Part shown: in pieces, positions 58,383 to 64,000 of the stretch
Layout: every line of letters begins with the position of its first letter
Position numbering within the stretch: position 1 is the stretch's first letter
Assembly: GCF_025837095.1 (NCBI RefSeq)
Contig: NZ_CP107551.1
Span: 1,098,352-1,162,351 of the forward strand
DNA from: Rhodococcus sp. Z13
GTDB taxonomy: Bacteria > Actinomycetota > Actinomycetes > Mycobacteriales > Mycobacteriaceae
Reading direction: 5' to 3'
Length of the DNA stretch: 64,000 bases
Program-made: the position numbers and the translations under genes
The notes under the pieces: model-generated
The model's database searches: none
What the model was told of the DNA's origin: nothing
The model's input: only the letters and a program-made list of their open reading frames with translations

Positions 58383-59351
58383 TCAGACGCGAGTGCTCTC
58401 GGCGACGGGGGCTTCGCTCAGCGTCCGCCGGGTGACGAACCGTCGCGGCGAGCCGGTCAGCGGATCGGTGAATTCCAGTTCCCGCGCGAGCAATTGGAGC
58501 GGGAGGGAATGGTCGTCGGGTGTCTCGGGTAGCAACTCGGGATACCAGTGGTCGCCGAGGATCCCGGTGCCGAGCGCCGCGAGGTGCACGCGCAGCTGGT
58601 GCATCCGTCCGGAGTGCGGGCGCAGGATCGTGTGCAGCACGGCACGACCCGAGGCGCTGACCCCGGTGCCGAGCACGTCGATCAGCGTCTCGGCGTTGGG
58701 TTCCCGGCTGTCGTCGACGACGACCCGCAGTTCCCCGCGCCGCGCCTCGATGTGGTTGCGGTAGACCACGGGCACGGGCCGGCCGGCGAGTGCCGGGGCG
58801 TCCGGATCCCAGTCGGGCGGCAGCGCCGACACGGCCTCGTAGACCTTCGTGACGCGGCGCTTCTCGAACAACGTCTGGTAGGCGCCGCGGGTGGCGGGGC
58901 GCGCCGAGAACATGACGAGGCCGGCGGTCGCGCGGTCGAGCCGGTGGATCGGTGTCAGGTCCGGATTGTCGAGCCGGGTCCGCAGCCGCACGAGTGCGGA
59001 TTCGCGCAGGTACCGGCCGCCCGGGGTGGTCGGCAGGAAATGCGGTTTGTCGATCACGACGAGGTCGTCGTCGACGTGGAGGATCTCCTCCCGGAACGGC
59101 ACCGGCTCCTCGACCGGCAGGTCGCGGTAGTACCAGACGAAGGGTTCCGCGCCGAGCGTGGTGTCGCGGCGGATCGGGCTGCCGTCGGCGGCGACGATCT
59201 CGCCGGCGTCGAACCTCCGGTACAGCTCGTCCGCGTCCAGATGGCCGAACCGTTCGACGACGTACTCGGCGATCGTGGACCACGGTCCGGAGGCCGGCAC
59301 CCGCAGCCGCGTCGGGCCGACACCGTTCCGGACGGGCAGCGGGGAGGGCAT
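58383..59351 (-). CDS. RluA-family pseudouridine synthase
   Basis: A 322-residue RNA-modifying enzyme. The catalytic motif HRLDRATAGL contains the nucleophilic Asp; VVIDKPHFLPTTPGG and LRPHSGRMHQLRVHL are further RluA features. It has a short N-terminal domain that may bind RNA. The ATG at 59351 is chosen because GGAGG lies 8 bases before it; 59366 is a nearby alternative. Target site on rRNA or tRNA is not readable. Confidence 0.9.
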   Translation of the reverse strand: MPSPLPVRNGVGPTRLRVPASGPWSTIAEYVVERFGHLDADELYRRFDAGEIVAADGSPIRRDTTLGAEPFVWYYRDLPVEEPVPFREEILHVDDDLVVIDKPHFLPTTPGGRYLRESALVRLRTRLDNPDLTPIHRLDRATAGLVMFSARPATRGAYQTLFEKRRVTKVYEAVSALPPDWDPDAPALAGRPVPVVYRNHIEARRGELRVVVDDSREPNAETLIDVLGTGVSASGRAVLHTILRPHSGRMHQLRVHLAALGTGILGDHWYPELLPETPDDHSLPLQLLARELEFTDPLTGSPRRFVTRRTLSEAPVAESTRV

Positions 59352-59425
59352 GGGCACGGCCTCCATCCTCTCATCGGGCCCGGCGACGGCGTGGCGTGGG
59401 CCGGGCGATCTGCCAGGATGTCCGC

Positions 59426-60697
59426 ATGAGTTCACCGGTCCGCGCGGGCGCGATCCCGTCCGGCGTCCTGATCCTGCTGGCGGCGTTGTACTTCGCGCAG
59501 GGTCTGCCCTACGGGTTCTTCACCCAGGCCCTGCCGGTGGTGCTGCGGGAGGAGGGGCTGTCGCTGACGGCGATCAGCGCGACGGGAATCCTGTTCGCCC
59601 CGTGGGCCCTGAAGTTCCTCTGGGCGCCGTACGTGGACCGCTACGGCACCCGGAGGCAGTGGCTGCTCACGCTCCAGCTCGCCGCGTCGGCCGTCGCCCT
59701 GGTCCTGGCGTGCCTGGACCTGTCGACGGGACTGACGCTGCTGCTGGTGGGTATCGCCGTGGTCAACGCGATCTCGGCGACCCAGGACGTCGCCACCGAC
59801 GGTCTCGCGGTGCAGCTGCTCGGGCCGCAGCAACGCGGCCTGGGCAACGGAATCCAGGTGGGCGCGTACCGCATCGGGATGATCGTCGGCGGGGGAGCGC
59901 TGCTGTGGTTGTTCTCCCTCGCCGGCTGGCGCAGCCTGTTCCTCGCGATGGCGGTCCTGCTGCTGCTGACCACGATCCCGGTGTGGACGTTGCGGCAGAC
60001 CGCGACCCGCGGCACGTCGCAGCCCGCACCGGCCCGCGGCGCGAAGCTGAGCGTCGAGTGGTGGGCGCGTCTGCGCCGACCCGGGATGATCGCGTTCATC
60101 CTGCTCATCGGCGGGTTCAAGTTCGGCGACTCGATGGGTTCGGCGATGGTCGGGCCGTTCATGTCCGACGCCGGCCTGACCCTGGGGCAGATCGCCCTCG
60201 TCAAGGGGGTCCTGTCGTCGGTGGGTGCGCTCGCGGGCGCGGCGCTCGGCGGCTGGCTGTGCTTCCACTGGGGACGCCGCACGGCCCTGCTGATCGGCGG
60301 TGTCACCCAGACGGCGAGCATCGTCCTGTACGTCGTCGCGGCGCTCGGCTACGGCGGGTTCGGCACCATCGTCTCCGCGAGCCTCGCCGAGCACGTCCTC
60401 GGGGGTGCGGCGACGGTCGCGGTGTTCACCCTGATGATGGACGCCTCCGACCGCGACCACGCCGGCAGCGACTACACCCTGCTCGCGTGTGCGGTCGTCG
60501 TCGTGCAGGGCATCGCGGGGGTTGCGGCGGGCGTGGTCGGTGACGCCTTCGGTTATCCGGTCCTGTTCGGCACGAGCTTTGTGCTGTCCGGGATCGGGTG
60601 CGCCGTGCTGCTCCTGGCGATGGACCGGGGCCAGGGCCCGGTGGGTGTCCACCGGGTGTGGCGGACCACCCCCTCGGGGCGGCTCGCTGCGTCCTAG
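59426..60697 (+). CDS. AmpG-like MFS permease
   Basis: A 423-residue, 12-helix transporter of the AmpG/muropeptide type: LYFAQGLPYGFF at the start, APYVDRYGTRR after helix 2 and ISATQDVATDGLAVQLL in the fourth helix. AmpG imports anhydromuropeptides, but related actinobacterial proteins are uncharacterised and could carry other solutes. It ends in TAG overlapping the convergent gene's stop. Confidence 0.87.
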   Translation: MSSPVRAGAIPSGVLILLAALYFAQGLPYGFFTQALPVVLREEGLSLTAISATGILFAPWALKFLWAPYVDRYGTRRQWLLTLQLAASAVALVLACLDLSTGLTLLLVGIAVVNAISATQDVATDGLAVQLLGPQQRGLGNGIQVGAYRIGMIVGGGALLWLFSLAGWRSLFLAMAVLLLLTTIPVWTLRQTATRGTSQPAPARGAKLSVEWWARLRRPGMIAFILLIGGFKFGDSMGSAMVGPFMSDAGLTLGQIALVKGVLSSVGALAGAALGGWLCFHWGRRTALLIGGVTQTASIVLYVVAALGYGGFGTIVSASLAEHVLGGAATVAVFTLMMDASDRDHAGSDYTLLACAVVVVQGIAGVAAGVVGDAFGYPVLFGTSFVLSGIGCAVLLLAMDRGQGPVGVHRVWRTTPSGRLAAS

Positions 60698-61584
60698 GGG
60701 AGCCAGTACTGCAGCATCGGTTCCTCGGCGAGCAGGGTGGACCCCTCGGTGATGGTGAGGGAGATCGGTGAGATCCGGTACTTCACACCGTTGTTCGTCG
60801 CGACGAAACCGTCGACGGTCTCCACGGGGTCGTCGATCTCGATCGCGGCGCCGTCGCTCAGCCGCACGCCCTTGTAGTAGTAGCGGCCCACACCCGTCCG
60901 GCACACCACGACCAGCGACTCGGTGGTCTGCCCGACCGCCACGGCGGGATTGGTGTGGTTGCACCGGGCGTCGGGCACGCCGACGAACCCCTGCCCGTCG
61001 GTGCTGCCGAACGACGGCGCCGTCCGCGACGGTTGTGGCACCGGGACGGACCCGCCGGTGGGGGTCAGTTCGAGGTCCTCGATCCGCAGCGCGACGTCGC
61101 CGGGCAGGACCGCGACGTAGCTGTTGCCCTGCACGTAGTCGTTGGCCGTCAGGCAGGTGTAGTCGCCGGTGAGGCAGGCCAGGCGTTCCCAGTAGCCGCC
61201 GAGCGGGTCGGTCGGCCGGACGGCGTACTCGCCGGGTGCGATGTCGACGCCGACCTTCAGGATCCCGTGGGTGGGAAGCCCGGGGGCCGGCGCGGCGGGT
61301 TTCGTCTCTCGTGCGGGGGCCGGGGCCTGCGTCGACTCGGGTTCGGAGGTCGGCGCGGCCGTGACGGTGACGGTCGAGACCGACGGGCTCGCCGCGACGG
61401 TGTCGTTCCGGTCCGTGTCGGACGAGCGGGTCAGTACCACCACGAGGGCGGCGACCGCCGCCACGATCGCGACGAGTGCCGCACCGGCGACCGCCCAGGG
61501 CCACTTGGGGCGCCGGGGTGGTGGGGCGGCCGACCAGGTCGGCTGGGTGGGGTCGTACCCGTCGGGCGGGGGCGGAATCGACAT
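60694..61584 (-). CDS. Membrane-anchored extracytoplasmic protein
   Basis: A 296-residue protein: proline-rich cytoplasmic start (MSIPPPPDGYDP), one transmembrane helix (about 28-50), a Pro/Ala/Thr/Glu linker, and an extracytoplasmic beta-rich domain with GVDIAPGEYAVRPTDPLGGYWERL and several cysteines. The middle resembles the PGEY-type domains of actinobacterial envelope proteins. No function can be given. Convergent with the permease; the two stop codons share the sequence CTAG. Confidence 0.82.
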   Translation of the reverse strand: MSIPPPPDGYDPTQPTWSAAPPPRRPKWPWAVAGAALVAIVAAVAALVVVLTRSSDTDRNDTVAASPSVSTVTVTAAPTSEPESTQAPAPARETKPAAPAPGLPTHGILKVGVDIAPGEYAVRPTDPLGGYWERLACLTGDYTCLTANDYVQGNSYVAVLPGDVALRIEDLELTPTGGSVPVPQPSRTAPSFGSTDGQGFVGVPDARCNHTNPAVAVGQTTESLVVVCRTGVGRYYYKGVRLSDGAAIEIDDPVETVDGFVATNNGVKYRISPISLTITEGSTLLAEEPMLQYWLP

Positions 61585-61662
61585 CCGGAGGTTCCTTCGA
61601 TCGCACGCTGGTGTCGATCGGACATATCGCCCACCGGGACGTGTCGTTACCCCGCGGGAAGG

Positions 61663-61920
61663 TCAGCCGGTCTGCCGCAGGTCGGTGTCGGGGAGGCAGA
61701 GTGCGGCCAGTTCGTCGAGCGAGACCGGCAGGACGCGGGCCAGTGCGGCGATCGTGGTGAAAGCCGGGGTGGCCAGGCGGCCGGTCTCGATCTTGCGGAG
61801 GGTCATCCCCGCCTCCTGCGCGACGTCGGCGAGGATGCGGCCTCCGCGGGCGTGCCGCAGGCGCTCGCCGAGGCGTTTGCCGGCAGCGCGTTTTTCGGGG
61901 GTGAGGGGGAGACGCACCAT
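61663..61920 (-). CDS. Small XRE-family HTH regulator
   Basis: An 85-residue DNA-binding protein with a Cro/C1-type helix-turn-helix (GERLRHARGGRILADVAQEA, then TLRKIETGRLATPAFTTIA). No other domain. Its ATG at 61920 shares bases with the ATG of the map fragment on the other strand (CATG). It presumably regulates a gene nearby; its usual partner may have been the lost aminopeptidase gene. Confidence 0.85.
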   Translation of the reverse strand: MVRLPLTPEKRAAGKRLGERLRHARGGRILADVAQEAGMTLRKIETGRLATPAFTTIAALARVLPVSLDELAALCLPDTDLRQTG

Positions 61921-62164
61921 GCACGAGGACCCGCACGTACCGAACCGGGGCCGCGCCGGCCGCGGTCTCGTGTTGCGGCCGGGGCTCACGCTCGCACTGG
62001 AACCGTGGTTCGCTGCGGGCACCGACGAGATCGTCTTCGACCCGGACGGCTGGACCATCCGCTCCGCCGACGGCTCGCGCACCGCCCACAGTGAGCACAC
62101 CATCGCGATCACCGAGGACGGCCCGCTCGTGCTGACGGCCCGGGGTCGCGTCGCCAGGGTCTGA
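61919..62164 (+). pseudogene. map: C-terminal fragment of type I methionine aminopeptidase
   Basis: The 81 codons from MHEDPHVPNRG to the stop match the last third of type I methionine aminopeptidase: LEPWF and SEHTIAITEDGP carry the two Glu metal ligands. The first two thirds, with the two Asp and the His ligands, are absent, and upstream sequence is the reverse-strand HTH gene. A functional enzyme is impossible, so this is a truncated remnant; a full map gene should exist elsewhere. Confidence 0.85.
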
Positions 62165-62173
62165 GCGGCTCGG

Positions 62174-62728
62174 TCAGGGGCGCATGCCCGCCAGCACGAT
62201 CGAGATCAGGCGGGGTACGAGATCGGGTGCCGCCGCGCGGATCGGTTCCGGCTGCGGGCGCGTCACCATGCCGATGAGCAGCACGAACTCCAGCGCCGTC
62301 AGATCCGGCCGGACGAGCTCCGCCGTTCGCGCGGCGTCGAGCAGGTCCTCCACGCCGGTGAGGGTCCGCTCCTGCTCCCGGCGGACGACACCGGACATCT
62401 CGTCGGCGACGAACTCGCCCAGGGCCTCGGAGAGCGCGCCGAGGTCGAGTTCGACGAGCCGCTGCACGTACGCCGCCCAGGCGGTCTCGGGGGAGGCCGC
62501 GATCGAGTCGAGTGCCTCGGTCGCGGCCTGCTGCATGTCGCGCAGGATGGTCAGGACCACCTCGTCCACCAGGGCCGCTCGCGAATCGAAGTTGCGGTAG
62601 AGGGTGGCGATCCCCACCCCTGCGGCTTCGGCGACGCTCTCGAGCGCGATGTCGCTCCCGTGCGCGGCGAACAGGTGCCGCGCCTCCCGGACGATGGCCT
62701 GTCGGCGCCGTGCGGCATCGGCACGCAT
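62174..62728 (-). CDS. TetR-family transcriptional regulator
   Basis: A 184-residue regulator. The N-terminal helix-turn-helix (ALESVAEAAGVGIATLYRNF) is canonical; the rest is an all-helical ligand domain. GGAAGGAGAGCGAC precedes the ATG. It is divergent from a membrane-protein gene, with an inverted repeat between them, so it most likely represses that gene and itself. Confidence 0.93.
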   Translation of the reverse strand: MRADAARRRQAIVREARHLFAAHGSDIALESVAEAAGVGIATLYRNFDSRAALVDEVVLTILRDMQQAATEALDSIAASPETAWAAYVQRLVELDLGALSEALGEFVADEMSGVVRREQERTLTGVEDLLDAARTAELVRPDLTALEFVLLIGMVTRPQPEPIRAAAPDLVPRLISIVLAGMRP

Positions 62729-62781
62729 GTCGCTCTCCTTCCGGGCCCGGGACGGACCGGGTCCATTTGACAGACCATCTT

Positions 62782-62828
62782 AACCGGAGGATTATCATCC
62801 GATATAAACGGAGGAAATTAATCCGGTT
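62782..62828. promoter_or_regulatory. TetR operator/promoter region
   Basis: An A+T-rich stretch framed by AACCGGA (62782-62788) and its exact complement TCCGGTT (62822-62828). Inside, CGGAGGATTATCATCCG is an imperfect palindrome of TetR-operator size. Confidence 0.6.
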
Positions 62829-62851
62829 AGCTTCGAGCAAGAAAGAAGACG

Positions 62852-63898
62852 ATGAGCGATATCGATACCGACGCGCCCGCCTCCGGCGAGGAGGCGGCAC
62901 CCGCTCGGCGCAAGCCGCACCCCGCGCTCATGGGGGTGGGGATGAGCCTCGGCCTCGGCGTCATCCTGGTGCTGCTGCTGATGGTCTTCATCATGCCGTC
63001 GCTCGAGAGCGGACCCCACGACCTGCGCGTGGGCCTCGTCGGTGCGCCCGACGCCGTCGCCGGCTTCGAGCAGGCCCTCGACAACGCCGTGCCCGGTGCC
63101 TACGAGGCGCAGCGCTTCGACTCGGAGGACGACCTGCGCGCCGCCATCGTCGACCGCGACGTCGTCGGTGGATTCGTCGTCGGCGACTCCACCGTGAACA
63201 CCCTGGTCGCCAGCGCCGGCTCCGCCACCATCTCCGGTTCGCTCACCGGCACCGCCCAGGCCGTCGGCCGCGCGCTGGGCGACGAGGTGACCGTCGAGGA
63301 CGTCGTCCCGCTGCCCGCGGACGACCCCACCGGCATCGGCATCGGCGGCCTCGCCTTCCCGCTCGTGTTCGGCGGCATCGTCCCGGTCGTCGCCTTCCGG
63401 AAGGTGTTCGAGCGCAACAACGTCGCGTACTTCACGAGCCTGGTCGGCTTCTCGATCCTCGGCGGCATCGTGGTCTCGTCGGTCCTCACCTTCGTGTTCG
63501 GCAGCATCGAGGGGGCCCTCTGGCCGGTCGCCGGTGCGATGGCGCTGGGTATCGGGGCCATGGCGCTCCCGCTCGCCGGTCTGCAGAACATGTTCGGCGC
63601 CAAGGGATTCACGCTCGGCGCGATGGTCATGATGTTCCTCGGCAACCCGCTGGCCGGTATCGCGAGCACCTCGGCCTGGCTGCCCAACGGCCTCGGCACC
63701 TTCGGTCAGATCCTCCCGCCCGGCTCGACCGGCACCCTGGTCCGTGCCGTCGCCTACTTCGACGGAGCCGGCGGAGCCGGTGCGGCAACGATCCTCACGG
63801 CCTGGATCGTCGTCGGCGTGGTGCTGTTCGTCCTCGGCGCGCGGCGCTCCGCCGCGGCCGCTCCCGAAGCGGAGAAGGAACCCGCCCTCACCCACTGA
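62852..63898 (+). CDS. ABC-2/YhgE-Pip-like membrane protein
   Basis: A 348-residue membrane protein: one N-terminal helix (about 27-50), an extracytoplasmic domain of about 100 residues (LRVGLVGAPDAV, VVGGFVVGDST), and about five C-terminal helices. This layout matches ABC-2-type and YhgE/Pip-related permeases. No ATPase gene is next to it. The TetR control next door suggests efflux of a toxic compound, but no substrate is readable. GAAAGAAG precedes the ATG. Confidence 0.82.
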   Translation: MSDIDTDAPASGEEAAPARRKPHPALMGVGMSLGLGVILVLLLMVFIMPSLESGPHDLRVGLVGAPDAVAGFEQALDNAVPGAYEAQRFDSEDDLRAAIVDRDVVGGFVVGDSTVNTLVASAGSATISGSLTGTAQAVGRALGDEVTVEDVVPLPADDPTGIGIGGLAFPLVFGGIVPVVAFRKVFERNNVAYFTSLVGFSILGGIVVSSVLTFVFGSIEGALWPVAGAMALGIGAMALPLAGLQNMFGAKGFTLGAMVMMFLGNPLAGIASTSAWLPNGLGTFGQILPPGSTGTLVRAVAYFDGAGGAGAATILTAWIVVGVVLFVLGARRSAAAAPEAEKEPALTH

Positions 63899-63936
63899 CA
63901 AACCGTTCGTCCCCCCGCCGGGGACGCGCGTACCGT

Positions 63937-63965
63937 CGCCCGGGTCGAATGCTCCGACCCGGGCG
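63937..63965 (+). terminator. Terminator of the TetR-controlled gene
   Basis: A perfect 11-bp stem (63937-63947 with 63955-63965) and a 7-base loop, 39 bp after the stop. Confidence 0.75.
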
Positions 63966-64000
63966 ATCGTCGTCGAAGGGGGCGGCCACCGCCGAGTCGC

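Overview
The window is a very G+C-rich actinobacterial chromosome segment, most likely from Rhodococcus or a close mycolic-acid relative. Pointers are the LGFP-repeat and DUF732-type lipoproteins, a lipid-droplet (MLDS-type) protein beside xseA, the xseB-xseA-MLDS-ispH block, IdeR/DmdR-type iron boxes, many GTG starts and ATGA/GTGA start-stop overlaps. No tRNA, rRNA, insertion sequence or CRISPR array was seen.

Positions 1-34,533 form an accessory biosynthetic island. A forward operon carries the 3' part of a large NRPS, an iron-siderophore binding lipoprotein, an EntS-like exporter, a membrane-anchored EEP hydrolase and two GT2 glycosyltransferases. A reverse operon (20,748 down to 12,789) carries a GriI-like aldolase and a GriH-like synthase (the two-step route to 3-amino-4-hydroxybenzoate), an LLM flavin monooxygenase, an A-T-TE NRPS whose A domain lacks the amino-acid-binding Asp, a GT14-like glycosyltransferase and a Wzx-like flippase; the last four genes are joined by start-stop overlaps. 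Between the operons of the right half lie an arylamine N-acetyltransferase and a p-hydroxybenzoate-hydroxylase homologue with a conserved active site, then a second GT2/flippase pair, a GH16 lipoprotein, a Wzy-like membrane protein, a double GT2, a condensation-fold acyltransferase, a sugar epimerase and a secreted lectin-GH16 enzyme. Four IdeR-like boxes (20,804; 22,948; 30,670; 32,994) stand before the divergent promoters, so aryl-acid, NRPS and glycan genes all look iron-repressed. My reading is that the island makes an iron-chelating, aminohydroxybenzoate-containing peptide together with, or attached to, a surface glycan. The glycan link is inference.

Positions 34,534-45,424 are mostly conserved chromosome: PIN-PhoH, a CMD-family protein, a limonene-epoxide-hydrolase-like protein, an LGFP lipoprotein, two tiny amphipathic peptides resembling corynebacterial PorA/PorH, fumC, a 31-bp hairpin repeat, glpX, DUF4245, xseB, xseA, the lipid-droplet protein and ispH.

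Positions 45,425-64,000 hold a DUF6542-type membrane protein, a decayed rmuC, sbcD-sbcC, an AI-2E-family exporter, a DUF732 lipoprotein, ychF, a secreted GH43-like protein, an alpha/beta hydrolase, a condensation-GNAT fusion, an RluA-type pseudouridine synthase, an AmpG-like permease, a membrane-anchored secreted protein, a small HTH regulator beside a methionine-aminopeptidase fragment, and a TetR regulator divergent from a membrane protein. Long perfect hairpins serve as terminators at several operon ends.
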